Assembly: GCA_958299035.1 (NCBI GenBank)
Contig: CATQJL010000001.1
Location: 82,275,071-82,339,070 of the forward strand
DNA length: 64,000 nucleotides
Origin: Cylicocyclus nassatus
Taxonomy: Eukaryota > Nematoda > Chromadorea > Rhabditida > Strongylidae
Direction of reading: 5' to 3'
Position numbers and translations under genes: made by a program. Under the pieces are notes generated by a model that had not been told where the DNA came from, did not search any database, and saw only the letters and a program-made list of their open reading frames with translations. Shown piece after piece: positions 43,213 through 54,311 of this stretch. The stretch's first letter is position 1. Each line of letters begins with the position of its first letter.

Positions 43213-45060
43213 TCCAAAAGCCTTCCATTTTGGAATAACGAGCTCCGTTATATTAGGCCGCTTCTGGACGCTCCTGGAAGTGATCCGTTTGCAATGCTGT
43301 TAAATGTCGTTTAATGACCAGGAGCGTTATCAACGAAGTTCGAGGGTAAGATGTACCCTCGAAACCAAACCTTGGAGTATATTTTATCCTCAAGATTTGA
43401 AATTATTCACGAAGCTGCCTGAGGATTAAAACACGCTCACCGATAAACTTTGAAAGCAAGAATTACCCTTGAAGCAATTTGAAGTTTATTTAACCCTCAG
43501 AGTTTGCTTGGTTTCCACGAAGATGCCTGGGGGTTGAAATATGCCTAGTGATGTTGAAGGGACCAGTCCCGCGTGCGCTGCGCAAGCTTGGCGAAGCCCA
43601 TGTGCTGGGTTCTTTGTTCTTTTGTTCTTGTGCCACTATCATCAAAGTAAGTTTTTACAATTCTTTGCCTAACCAGACTCACTAACTGCATGCTATTTTT
43701 GGTAAGAAAAAATTCAAATTTTTCCTGCCATCACTTTTTCTTCTTTTTAGCATGAATGTTAATGTTTGCTGTTATTATTATTATTATTATCAATCAGCCA
43801 AGTATGTACAGTGAAAATGTAAATTTAAATGAAGTACATGAATGAAGTACATGACCAACTAAGGACTTTGACATGGTACACATCAAGCGCAATAAGTGAT
43901 AGCATTCGTTGTTGAAGCTCAGCTGCGTTAGCGGATACAAGTTGCAAGAGATGTCAATATGGAGCTTCCTCAATCAAATCATGGTTCAACAATATACCCT
44001 TTTAGTAAATGATTTTATAAATTATCAAATCATCGTAGTTCAATTGAAGGGGGAACCTCACCAAAAGTCCAAAGTGGACAGAATGGAAGACTGGCAGAGG
44101 TGGCCGGCTGTGTTCAGTAGCACTAGACTCAAAATCTTTCGTTTCAAACTGTTCGCTTCTTAGCGATCTTTGTGTTAGCTCTAATCACTTCTATCTCCTA
44201 CTTTCTATAGCAGCATGAAAGAAATATAAGCATGCAGCTCAAGCAGATTAGAGTCGCTCACACCTTCCAGGTGGTCTGCCTACATGAATAATTGATTATC
44301 AGCGCGTCAAGTAAGACCAGACTTGCGGTTCTGAACTTGAAAAAATCGCTATCAATCTACAATTTTCGTGATAATACAGCTCTCTCAAAAATATTTGAGT
44401 TAAAGTTATAAACTTATCCTTGATAACCATAAAAAACCTATCCAGTTTAGATAGGGCATCCCAATACTTTCATGCCTTTTCTGGCAGAAAAAATGGAAGA
44501 AAAATGAGATGTAGATGGTATCCGCTTCACTTCAACACCTATGGACGATGAATTATAGTAAAACATCTCATAACAAGACTTTTGCAACACTTCTAGAACT
44601 GGAGAATGTTGAAGGTCAAACTATATTTTTGAATTTCTAAGTGAAAACTTTCTTCAACTTCCGTCTCCTATGGCTTGTTTTTCTCCAACAAAGCTGTTGA
44701 AGAAAAACAAGCAAAATTCTCAATTGATATTGAAGAGTGGGAAGCTCAAGAAAGACCAGTCTTTGGTTTAACAATATGAAATTATAAGATAATTCTGTGG
44801 GGTTGCCTCTTTTTCAGAATTATCAGGGTGATAATGGTGGGACTTTTTGAGCATAGTTGCAGCTTCCACAAAAAAATTACGAATTATTATCAGACGCTCA
44901 GATTATCTGTTGGAATATATCATGCTGGTCTGAGATATCACAGCCTCAAGTCAAGAGTATATTCAAGAGCAGTTCCGAATAAGGTTATGCTTGCTATTTG
45001 TTTTATTGCATGTGAACTCACACCTTCTGGTTGCCGTCAAAGAGAGCTTTTTTTGCTCCA
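43213..45060. other. Intergenic with a (TTA)n microsatellite
   Basis: A short TTA repeat lies at about 43771-43790. A plus-strand frame around 44045-44130 reads RMEDWQRWPAVFSS but lacks splice support. Nothing else was resolved. Confidence 0.35.
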
Positions 45061-45066
45061 TCCATC

Positions 45067-45240
45067 TATAGGCTGTACCAACCAGCAACGGTTATGCGAC
45101 GTCGCGCCTGCGGCGAATTGCGACGATGCGATCTGACGCGCGCGAACTCTGCCACGCGTTATGGCACGCCGCATGCGACGGTGCGTCGTCGCAAGGCCTG
45201 CTGGCGCGGGACCGATGCCGGCTGATACAGCCTATATATG
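45067..45240. repeat. GC-rich insert with short inverted ends
   Basis: CTATAGGCTGTA and TACAGCCTATA bracket about 150 bases very rich in CGACG and GCGCG, unlike the AT-rich surroundings. It is probably a small MITE. The ORF within it reflects composition only. Confidence 0.5.
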
Positions 45241-45559
45241 CAACTTTTCTCAATTTCTTCCATCTTTGAAAACATGGACTAAAACATGGTTTTTTGATCT
45301 TTTACTGCGCCAGAAATCGCAATTTTTCTAAGTTTCTAATCCGCGATACTTTAAGGGACCCGTCATACTTCGCCGGAAAAAGCCCAAAGAAGCCCGAGAA
45401 AGTCCAAAAAAGCCCGAAAAAGCCCAAAAAGCCCAAAAAAGCCCAAAAGCGCCAGAAAGAGCCGGAACGCTTCTCACACGTTTTCGTGCCAAAGCATGTG
45501 TGTTGATTTCGCAACCGAGTCTTTTTGTTCATTTTGTGTCGTCTGCACGACAAAATAAT

Positions 45560-46383
45560 GGCCCGTAGTAAAGCTCGATCAGTTCAGGTGAACTGAACTT
45601 ATCCCATCAGTTCACCCCACGTCAGGTGAACTGATGACCGCCCACCCTCCCATGCTATAAGAATGGCGAGTGAACTGATAGTTGACCATCTGTCCACCTG
45701 CCAGTCAACTCTTCCACATCAGTTCACGTTCAAGTGACCTGAACGTGAACTGATGTTAGAGTGATGCAAATAGCGTGTAAAAGAGGAGACGCAGACAAGA
45801 CTCCCGTAAGTTCCTCCTGAATAACTTACGATACACATCAGTCAGGCCAAAAATGCAGACAAAATCGGCGCAAAACTGCACAACCGCGCCCTTTGGCGAG
45901 AAAAACAAAAAAACAAATTCTTCTTTTTTTTTGTAAACCTTACTGATTTTTTTTCACTAGCTGTCCAAAACAAGAACTCATTTATTCATTCCATTAAATT
46001 CACGCTGCAAATATTTCGTTTTTTCATAAAATTTTTGCCACAAACAGTGTTTTTGTTTTTTCCGTGCATTTGCTAGACGAAATCCTTGATAGCGGTCATC
46101 ATCGATTGCGTAGTGGTCGCTATCAAAGATTGCCCAACGATGCATCAAAATGTGTGTCGCTAGTCAGACTCAAACCACGGCCGCGCGCGTGTAATTCCAA
46201 CCGCTTACCCGTTTGACCAAACCAGCTCAAGTGGTTCCTTTTTCAAGAACGCACTTGACTGTAATGTCTCGGAATCGATCCGCATCCAGATCAATGGCTC
46301 GCCGGATGCTAGACTGAGGCGTGATGAGATCAACGCCGGTCCGCGTCGAAAGAGATGCCCTAATGGGGGGTTTACTACGGGCC
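45560..46383. mobile_element. 824-bp member of the GGCCCGTAGTAAA-end family
   Basis: It has intact inverted ends GGCCCGTAGTAAA and TTTACTACGGGCC. The interior includes repeated CAGTTCACGTTCA-type inverted units near the left and a tRNA-like module (minus, about 46160-46230) near the right. This is the best-preserved short copy in the window. Confidence 0.75.
46160..46230 (-). other. tRNA-like module in the element
   Basis: The minus strand has GGTTTGGTCAAACGGGTAAG, an A-box-like stretch, then about 35 bases on GGTTTGAGTCT, a B box with mismatches. It is homologous to 6380-6450, where the B box is intact. Confidence 0.35.
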
Positions 46384-46620
46384 AATGTCAGAATTCTACC
46401 AAATCTGGCACTTTTGGGCTTTTTCGGGCTTTTCCGGACTTCTTTGGGCTTTTTTGGGCTCTTTTGGGCTTTTTTGGCGAAGTATGACGGGTCTATAGGA
46501 GCTTTAAGAGCCACTCAAAAGGCTTAAAAAGCTCAAACTACATTACTTGTTTTATATCTTTGTCGTATAGCAATGCAAATTCAAAAGATTTCCAAAAAAA
46601 CTTGGGAATTCTTCGAAGCA

Positions 46621-46901
46621 TCATCCCAAGATTTGGGACAAAAGCGCTAGAACGTTCCCAAAATGATGTGCGAAGGTCATTTTGAGTGACTTTTGAGTTT
46701 CTTTCTGGATATCAATCAAAACAATAACTTCTGCAATGTAAAAAAAATCAAGTTGTCCCATGATACTCTCCAAAGACCTTGATAAAATAATATTCCCGAC
46801 TGCGCACTAGAAATGCATATAGTTTCACTGGAAGTGGATGGTAACTGTGGTGATGAGATTGTACGTTGCCTAGTTGCCATTTGTCTACGTATCGAAGATA
46901 A
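46621..46901 (-). CDS. 3' two exons of an unrecognised gene
   Basis: Exon 46778-46901 (acceptor TTCATTTACCCAG, donor GTCTTT) reads SSIRRQMATRQRTISSPQLP and TICISSAQSGILFYQ. A 47-base intron with acceptor TTTTTACATTGCAG leads to exon 46621-46730, which joins in phase and reads VIVLIDIQKETQKSLKMTFA then FGNVLALLSQILG and TGA. A competing frame over the first exon starts at an ATG (MKNIHLPSYLRYVDKWQLGN) and is open for 58 codons. The in-phase second exon favours the first reading. Product unknown. Confidence 0.45.
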
Positions 46902-46904
46902 CTG

Positions 46905-47795
46905 GGTAAATGAATATTCTTCATGGATCCGACAAATAGTCATTTCAATAAAAATACTCATTATTTTCAATACAAAATCCAAATAGAAAAGGTGTTAAGA
47001 GATCGAAAATTTCATGTGCGCAACAAGTTAGAGAGGCAATGTCAATAACTTCGTAAGAAAACGATATCGAGCTTGAAGTTTTGTTTCAACTCTCGTAAGA
47101 TTTCAAATAATGGTGGGTCACCTAATGGGCATCAAAAGGAATAAAAGTTCTAAAAAGGCTGGAAGACTGAGCGCCATAAGTATATAATTGTTGCCCGCTA
47201 TGCAAAGAATGTGATACCACAATCGTGGCATATCCTTGACGACCATTCAGTCATAACGCCGTACTCCATATAATCAACTCAATTCCTTGAAGTAAAATTA
47301 TTATGGATTGAGACAGTGATATACGCGAACATTCAAGCTAGAAAGCACTATTGAAAATGAGAGGCAAAGAATGCAAGCTTTTCTTGGAGAAAAATCTTAC
47401 CCGATCCGGGTTAATCTGACTTAACCACATTTTATAAACAAGAAAAATCGTTGACGTGCATATCTTATCAGCAAGTTTTGAAATTCAAGCTTCAACACCT
47501 GTTTTGAAAGGTAGTAGTCGCCCTTTACATACGTTGATTGTCTTGGACAAAACTCATATTGTATTACTGCTCCTTCTTAAAATACCTTCATATTTCGTAG
47601 ATAAAACGACATTAGATACTCAAGTTCGAATACGATTCTCACAACCGAAGTGAGATTTGTGTACATTTTGCTTTAATCACAGTGAGAACCTTACAGAGTT
47701 CCAGCACAAGGCAATATGTCAAGAATTTAATTAAACAAAAGAGAGAGTCTATTGATATCCATAAATGATTAAGAACGTCATTTCAATACAACTGA
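46905..47795. other. Intergenic, no gene resolved
   Basis: AT-rich sequence; isolated acceptor- and donor-like sites do not pair. Confidence 0.35.
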
Positions 47796-47800
47796 TATTT

Positions 47801-47854
47801 TTATTTCTTCGAAGTCCTGCTGCGATGCTTTCGTGCTATTCTGGAGCTCTTGAT
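47801..47854 (-). CDS. Possible terminal exon with a basic C-terminus
   Basis: After a strong acceptor (TTTTTTTTCTTCAG) the frame reads IKSSRIARKHRSRTSKK and TAA, and the stop overlaps an AATAAA signal. A 28-base exon upstream (about 47886-47913, reading KHRTSEVAN) would join in phase, but the intron would be only 32 bases. The remainder of the gene was not found. Confidence 0.3.
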   Translation of the reverse strand: MKSSRIARKHRSRTSKK

Positions 47855-48524
47855 CTGAAGAAAAAAAAACCTTGTCAGTATAAACGTTTGCAACTTCTGA
47901 GGTGCGATGCTTTCTGGTTACAGCTATCCAGCAACATATATAATGCTACATTCTTGTGATTAAAAAAATGATAAGCTAAAAAACTTCGTTATTTATTCAA
48001 TCATTTCCTTATTAGTTAGCCCTGAAGAGCAAAGATTCTGAGAGTACAAAATCAACACTTCAACGTTCGTGATTTTATTTGGTAGTGCAGCTAAATAGAT
48101 CCTTAGGTCTGCAAGAACTTTCTACATAGCATAATCCATACATTACATTACAGCTTTTGATTAAGTATGAGAATGCCAAAACAAACAAATTGACAGACGT
48201 CATTTTGCAATGCTTATTACTGCGTCCTTTGCGCAAGATCAGTATCTGAACCTAAAACTAATCTGAAACTCTGTGACTCTGTATTTTTGAGTTACGAACT
48301 GTGTTTATGGGTAAAAAACGGTTGTGGGGAATTTTTTATGCTAAATGACATATTTATTTGCTTCTGCATATCCATGCAAAGTTTGAAGATATGATACAAT
48401 GATATAAGAACTGCAGCTATGTGAAAAGTTTTCAAATTTTTTGGTCTGACTATGGCATGCGATAAAATCTGCGACCAAATAATCACAAAATTTGAAGTGT
48501 CATATCTGGGAATTTGTTCCAAGG

Positions 48525-49148
48525 CTAACCAAAAAAAGCGATTGAATCACTCAAGTCTCGTAAAGCACACACCTCTGTTGATACAACCATATTTCCAGGC
48601 TTACTCTAAAAATTATTGACTTTTTCGCGATCATGCAACACTTTCGTTCCAACTCACTAGATTCTGGCATTTATCATGATTTGGCGACCAGAGCACGGCA
48701 CAGGTGGCTTACCAAGCAAGCTGGATATCCTTCTTGAGAAAAAACCAGAGGGGATATCCTTTTGGGAATAGCATACCACTGTCTTTCGATATGGGGTCCG
48801 CTGCGGCATCCCGGCGGCATGCTCTCCCAAACAATTAAAGGGCTTGTTTACAGCGAAGTGAAAATGAAATGACACCAAAATTGGTGCGTAAATGGGCAAT
48901 GAGGAGTCATACTATGTACGAAAAACTACGAAAAAATTATGTGAACTGAAAGCGTGCTGAACTTTTTCGGAGTTACGTGGTTTTCAAGCGATCTGAAAGC
49001 CACCTACGTTGACTTGAAGGAAAATAAATTTCCCTTGCCTCACATAATTTTTCTACCTTCTTTACATAAATTTCATTCACATCCCAAACCCTACAAACTG
49101 GTCCTGAAAACGCCTCGTACCTCCTCCTCCCCGCTTGGTTATAGCCCC
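48525..49148 (-). CDS. Three-exon gene (5' incomplete), about 90 codons, unrecognised
   Basis: Exon 49057-49148 (acceptor AAAATTTTCAG, donor GTAGAA) reads GYNQAGRRRYEAFSGPVCRV and WDVNEIYVKK. Exon 48713-48842 (acceptor CTGTAAACAAG, donor GTAAGC) reads PFNCLGEHAAGMPQRTPYRK and DIPSGFFSRRISSLL. Exon 48525-48574 (acceptor TTGTATCAACAG) reads VCALRDLSDSIAFFG and TAG. All joins are in phase. An alternative frame in exon 2 starts at ATG 48820 (MPPGCRSGPHIERQWYAIPK) and is also open, giving a 43-48 residue product. The upstream exon would lie beyond the 1.4-kb palindrome that begins 60 bases away. Confidence 0.5.
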
Positions 49149-49209
49149 CTGAAAATTTTGAATGGCCTCGGCAACGCTGCTTCAAGCGCGCAGTGCTGCG
49201 CGCTGGATA

Positions 49210-50631
49210 TATTAGGTTGTAACAAAATTAATGCAAGTTTTGAATTCCAACCGCAATAAGTCATACATTGCTCATTTCGAAGTAAGTTGCAAAACACCAT
49301 TCGATAGAACAAAGCAAGCTCTACAAAGTGGCATTCTTGCTTTAGCAACAACTCTGATCCCACCGAGTTTCCAGCCCAAAAATAAAAAGATTTAACTATC
49401 CGAAAAATTGAGAAAAATCGTAATCTTATATATAAAGCTGAATGTCTGTTTGTCTGTCTGTATGTATGTATGTCTGTCTGTCTGTACGTATGTTCCGAAT
49501 AGAAAATTCCAATTCTGAACCGATCGGGACCAAACTTGGCACACATACACTTCGGGCCCCGGCGGGTGTCATAGGCTACTTTTCGTATCGATCGAAATCG
49601 ATTTTATCGATTTTTTGCAAAATCCGAGCTACGGGGCTGGGAGTTGGCACAGGGGGGTAATCGAGCATGCTGATCACCCCCGTGGGGGTGATCAGCATGC
49701 TCGATTACACCCCTCTGCCAAATTCCAGCCCCCTAGCTCAAATTTTGCAAAAAATCGATAAGATCGACATCGATCGATAACGAAAAGTGGACTGTGACAC
49801 CCGCCGGGGCCCGAAGTGTATGTGTGCCAAGTTTGATCCCGATCGGTTCAGAAATGGTTTCTATTCGGAACATACGGCGGAGCCGGGTAAGCCAGCTAGT
49901 TCAGTTCATAAAAAACCTACAAAAAATCTGACTTGCTCACGTAAACACAATCCACATAGGGCATCTATACACGCCGTTGCCGTATTTTTTTCTCTGTTAG
50001 AAATCAAGTAAACGGAAATTTTCGTGCATTTGCCAAAGTGTTGCTGTGCCGTTCCCACATAAGTAGTTGTATACTACAAATCTGTACAAGTACAAACATA
50101 AATTTCCAGCTCTCTACAAGCTTTAGTTCTCGAGAAATTTGAATTTTAGCTTGGACCACATGACTAGCGAAAACTGTATTCGGTATTTTTCGAGAACTAA
50201 AGCTTGTAGAGAGCTAGAAGTGCACGTTTATACTTCTACAGGTTTGTAGTATACAACTACTTATGTGGGAACGGCACAGCATCACTTTGGCGTACGCACG
50301 AAAATTTTTTTCTTGATTTCTAACAGAGAAAAAAATACGACAACGGCGTGTATAGATGCTCTATGTGGATTGTGTTTACATGAGCAAGTATTTTTGTAGG
50401 TTTTTTATGAACTGAGTTATGATTTTTCTCAATTTTTCGGAAAGTTAAATCTTTTTACTTTTCGGCTGGAAGCACGTGATGGATCAGACCTATTGCTAAA
50501 GCAAGAGTGCCACCTTGTAGAGATTGCTTTGCTCTATCGAATGGTATTTTGCTACCTACTTAGAAAGAAGAAGTGTATGACTTGTTGTGGTTGGAATTCA
50601 AAACCTGCATTAATTCTGTTACAACCTAATA
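49210..50631. mobile_element. Long TA-flanked palindrome of the 37162 family, with a nested Helitron
   Basis: The element 49212-50629 begins TTAGGTTGTAACAAAATTAA and ends with its near-complement between TA dinucleotides. Arms pair across the whole length except for the insertion at 49424-49899, which is absent from the right arm. Confidence 0.8.
49424..49899 (+). mobile_element. Helitron nested in one arm of the palindrome
   Basis: The 5' end is A|TCTTATATATAAAGCTGAAT with TGTCTGTCTG repeats; the 3' end is GGCGGAGCCGGGTAAGCCAGCTAG|T. The undisturbed opposite arm of the host palindrome supplies the empty site (ATAA-CTCAGTTC against GTAA|T-TCAGTTC), showing insertion between A and T with no duplication, the Helitron rule. 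Inside is an almost perfect inverted duplication of about 195 bp per arm centred near 49682. Confidence 0.75.
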
Positions 50632-50929
50632 TTATGCCCAATTAGGAGAAAACGGATATCATCGCATTTGTTTGATGCTTCTTTGGCTTTTTTGATTTGC
50701 TTTATTAGTTCCTTTTCATGTGTTTTCTTTTCTAATATGTCATAGCGGATATCGTACTTTCATATTGAAGTCAAAGGGAACTTCGTTTTTTTTGCAATTT
50801 CGAGAAACCACCTTGTGCAGAGCCCTGTTGGCGACTTAGCTTTATTATTGAGTAGATTGGAAAGAAAATAATACTTTTTATTTCTTAGTCATGGCATCGC
50901 AACATTTGAAATCCCAGAAACGTGTAAGT

Positions 50930-51690
50930 AATACCACTCGCTAAAGCAAAGCAAGCTTTACAAATAGACATTATTGTTTTTGCACCAAGTCATATCCATG
51001 TGAAGTTTGAAGATGGAATCTAACAATAAGATACTTCAAATAACAAAATCGAAAAAATTCGTATCCCCGTGCAATAAATTTCTACGAAACACCAAATTGC
51101 TCAGGGACATACATCCCTCGTCAACATTCATATGGGCAGTTGCTGTAATTTTACCTTGGTTAGACATGGAAACATCAAAAGTTTCTATGCTTTGCCAAAG
51201 TGATGCTAGGCTGCCGTGTAAGTGGTTCTATACTGCTTAGCTGGAAAAGTACAGCCGTAATTTCAGCCTTCTAGAAGGATTATTCTCGAGAAATATCGAA
51301 TTTAATCAAGAGAACAGAAGAAAAAGCCAAATTGCTTTTGCCAGTGATGCTGTGTTCCCGCAAAAGTAATTTCATACTGTGTAGTTAGCCTGGAAGTACA
51401 ACAACCGTAGATTTTCAGCCTTCTGCAGAAGTTGGTATTTGAGAAATATCAAATTTAGCTTTTTTTCTTCTGTTCTCTTGATTAAATTCAACTTCCTCGA
51501 ACGACTCTTCTAGAAGGCTGAAATTACGGTTGTACTTTTTAAGCTAAGCACTAAAAACACTTACGCGGAAACAGCCCAGCATCACTTTGGCAAAAGCATA
51601 AAAACTTTCTAGCCAAGGAAAAATTACAGCAACATCAAGTTTTCTGGGATAAAATCTCATAATTCAACTTTTTCAAGGGACCTCAAAGTG
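50930..51690. repeat. Partial third copy of the 37162/49212 palindrome family
   Basis: AAAGCAAAGCAAGCTTTACA at the left and ATCACTTTGGCAAAAGCAT in the right arm parallel the other copies. The arms 51117-51340 and 51450-51645 are inverted. The outer ends are lost. Confidence 0.55.
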
Positions 51691-51699
51691 TACCCGAAA

Positions 51700-52205
51700 T
51701 TTTCGAAAGTTGTTAAACCGAAGCGGTGAATGCTCGTTTGGTTTGTAAAATTGTTGCCAAACCATAATCCATCTTTGTAAGTTTTAAAATCCGAAGACTT
51801 GTTGGCGTTTGATGCGCTTGTGTCTGAGACGAGCCTGTTAAAATTCGGTGGCCATCAAAAAATCTGTACAAAAATTATGAAGAGCTCTGGAAAGCAGAAA
51901 AAAGTTGTGCTGTTTCCTGTAGGGTTTGCTCCATCCATCCCTTACTTGGACTCCTTCTGAGGTTTGTTATAAAATTTTAGAAAAATTGTGAAAGTTAGCC
52001 ATCTCAAAAAGCATAGGTCGCAGATTTTGACTTTTTTCTGGAAGCTCATTGAGTTTATTGCAACAACTTCATAACCATTAGAAAGAGAATGAAATGCTGC
52101 ATCAAATGTTACCAGAATCTCTTACACAACTTTGTTCCACGAGATGTGGCATACGTTTGAAAAAAGCGACATTACTTTCGGAACGACCTAATAGAACACA
52201 TTTGA
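51700..52205. other. Intergenic, nothing resolved
   Basis: AT-rich sequence downstream (3') of the gene at 52214-52645. Confidence 0.35.
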
Positions 52206-52213
52206 CACTCGCA

Positions 52214-52645
52214 TTAGGAATCGCAATTACACCTCTTACACTTACTATACAAAGCAGTCCAGTATTGTTACCAGTACCCATCTTCTTTATTTCCACAAAC
52301 TAAACCAAAAACTTACGTTTCTCTCTTCTTCTCATGTTTTCCCTTTCTTTTGCTTGCACTGCTTTCACCACCCCCGCGTTTTCTACAACCGCTAAAAATT
52401 GTCTTACGTGCGATAACTCTAATTTTTTTAAAGTGCAAACCTTGAAACTCTTTGCTCTTTTTTGGATTTCTGCTTCGACTTTTTAGTCTTTGTGCTATAA
52501 AAGGTATTTTTGATAATGGGTATGAGTAGCATTATTTCTATCATATTTCCAATGAGATCTACGATGTAATCAATGAATATAATATTAATACCTTCTCCAG
52601 AGCCTCCATGATGTCCTATCCTTCTTTGACGACGAACTGACATTT
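52214..52645 (-). CDS. Three-exon gene, 102-residue membrane protein with basic tail
   Basis: Exon 1 (52441-52645) follows acceptor AAAGCTTTTTAG with the ATG two bases later, the layout of a trans-spliced start. It reads MSVRRQRRIGHHGGSGEG and then a hydrophobic stretch, IIFIDYIVDLIGNMIEIMLL and IPII (about residues 20-44), then KTKKSKQKSKKEQ. Exon 2 (52317-52391) reads SGCRKRGGGESSASKRKGKH. Exon 3 (52214-52244) reads TKCKRCNCDS and TAA. Donors are GTTTGC and GTAAGT; introns are 49 and 72 bases; coding totals 103 codons. The pattern suggests a single-pass or peripheral membrane protein with a Lys-rich tail and a terminal Cys cluster. No family is recognised; the last exon is the least certain. 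Confidence 0.6.
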
Positions 52646-52743
52646 CTAAAAAGCTTTTAGATGAAACAGGCTGGCCATGCAACTATGAACTGTTGAGCAC
52701 ATAGTTCATTGCCAGTAGATAGCTCTATAGTAAAGGATTGCCC

Positions 52744-53203
52744 TTAAAGGCAGTGTCCAAGCAAAAAGTCAATTTCGAGATTTTGTGCTTATCTGGGCCT
52801 ATTCGCCATGCTGAATCCGAAAATCAACACTGGAGAGCGCGAAAACGGCGAAAAAAGGCTCTAACGGAGGAGGGAGATTGCAGGTGGGCGGGGCTGTTCA
52901 CATGATGGCGTCACTCTCCCAGCTTCAGGAGCTATCTTCTCGCTTCCGCTAATTGCACTAACATCACCACCACCCAACTGCGAAACGCATGACATAAAAT
53001 CGGAACCGAGAAGATAGCTCCTAAAGCCTGGGAGAGTGACGTCGCGGTGTGAACGGCCCCGCCCACCTGCGATTTGCCTCCGGCGTTAGGGCCTTTTTTG
53101 GCATTTTCGCGCTCTCCATTGTAGTTCATCGGATTCAGCATGGCGAATAGGTCCAGGTGAGCACAAACTCGAAATTGACTTTTTGCTTGGACACTGCCTT
53201 TAA
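52744..53203. mobile_element. piggyBac-like MITE, TTAA on both sides
   Basis: The element 52748-53199 has ends AGGCAGTGTCCAAGCAAAAA and complement, with TTAA at 52744-52747 and 53200-53203. It is the same family as 38668. Confidence 0.85.
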
Positions 53204-53513
53204 AGGCAGTAATGGATCGGCAGAATGGACCTCTGTCAGATTTTGGTATGTTAGGTAGTAGACCTCCTAAGTAAACCGTAGCCCCAACCTCACCCTCCAA
53301 ATCATGCGCTAAGTCCGGAAAAAAGCTTTAGACTTCCACCACTAACGCCCACTTGATGGAAGTGGGCGGGGCTGGTGGAGTTTTGAAGTTTTTTTACAGA
53401 ACTTAGCGCATGATTTGGAGGGTGGGCCTAGGGCTGCGGTGTACATGGGAGGCCCACTACCTAATAGTATCAAAAACTGACAGGGGTCCATTCTGCCGAT
53501 CCACTGCCTTCAA
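53200..53513. mobile_element. Adjacent TTAA-type MITE sharing its target with the previous one
   Basis: The element 53204-53509 begins AGGCAGTAATGGATCGGCAG and ends with the near-complement. The left flank is the same TTAA that ends the 52748 element; the right flank is TCAA. Arms of about 140 bp are inverted. Confidence 0.75.
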
Positions 53514-53514
53514 G

Positions 53515-54290
53515 ACAAACATTACCAAGTGGAAATCTAAGCACGAAAGCTACTGGCTAACGGGAAAGTTACTGAGTACTGTTTCCAGAGTAGGTGTATG
53601 TTAGTGCGAAGTGGGCATGAGACCGAAGACTAAAAGATTTTAGTCCAGAAACCTAATTCGGAAGCAGTTTAAGGGAATCAGGTTGAAATCATCATTTTAA
53701 AGCAGCATTATGGCATGTATTTTGTTGGGAAAAGTGACTTCGAATGAGACGTCTTTCCTTATCGGTCAAAAAGCCTGCTCATGATTTTCTAAAATATTTT
53801 TCACAAGAAGATTTCTCAAAAAGACATTTTTGTTTGTTGCAAAATCTTCAAGATAGCAAAACTAAGGCACAGACAAAAGTCCGTCTGCCAGCTAGGGCTC
53901 GGCATGAGGTGACTTTTCGAAAATGCATATAACGAAGTGCCCTTTGAATTCCCCAAAATTTTGCGAAGTCTCCTTTGACCCTAACCGTAAAGTGAAAAAT
54001 CTCAAAAAAAACCAGACGTTGACTATCCCCTTTGCGTTTTCCCTCAAAAACGATATCCAGCCTGCTTATAAGCCACCTGCGCCGAGTCCTGTTGCCAACT
54101 CCTCGCAATCAGATAGTCAAAAGCTAGAACGCCGCTTTGTGATGGTAGCACTGTGATCATGCAGTATACAGAAGCAAGTGTGAAAATGTCTTAATCAATC
54201 ATGAATGCTGGTAGACGGACACGCACAATACACGCACGATATACACGATACGGTTTGATCAAACTATCTACTATTACACTATCAAATTGC
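53515..54290. other. Intergenic; ORF 53744-53932 and a worn hAT-like end
   Basis: A plus frame reads MRRLSLSVKKPAHDFLKYFS and continues to 53888, where sequence resembling the 54966 element end (GGGCTCGGCATGAGGTGA) begins. It may be an exon truncated by that insertion, but no splice partner fits. Confidence 0.3.
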
Positions 54291-54311
54291 AGATTCGACA
54301 ATGCATTCGAC

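Larger units (their letters stand above)
45345..46505. repeat. Outer foldback element with GCCCAAAAA decamer repeats, split by a nested element
   Basis: 45350-45450 and 46405-46500 are inverted copies: GACCCGTCATACTTCGCCGG against GGCGAAGTATGACGGGTC, followed by tandem GCCCAAAAAA units in each arm. The 45560-46383 element lies between them, so it is nested in, or fills the loop of, the outer one. Confidence 0.6.

Noticed and set aside
45031..45225. 64-codon Arg/Ala-rich ORF
   Set aside because: It is open because of the GC-rich insert 45067-45240; there is no splice support.
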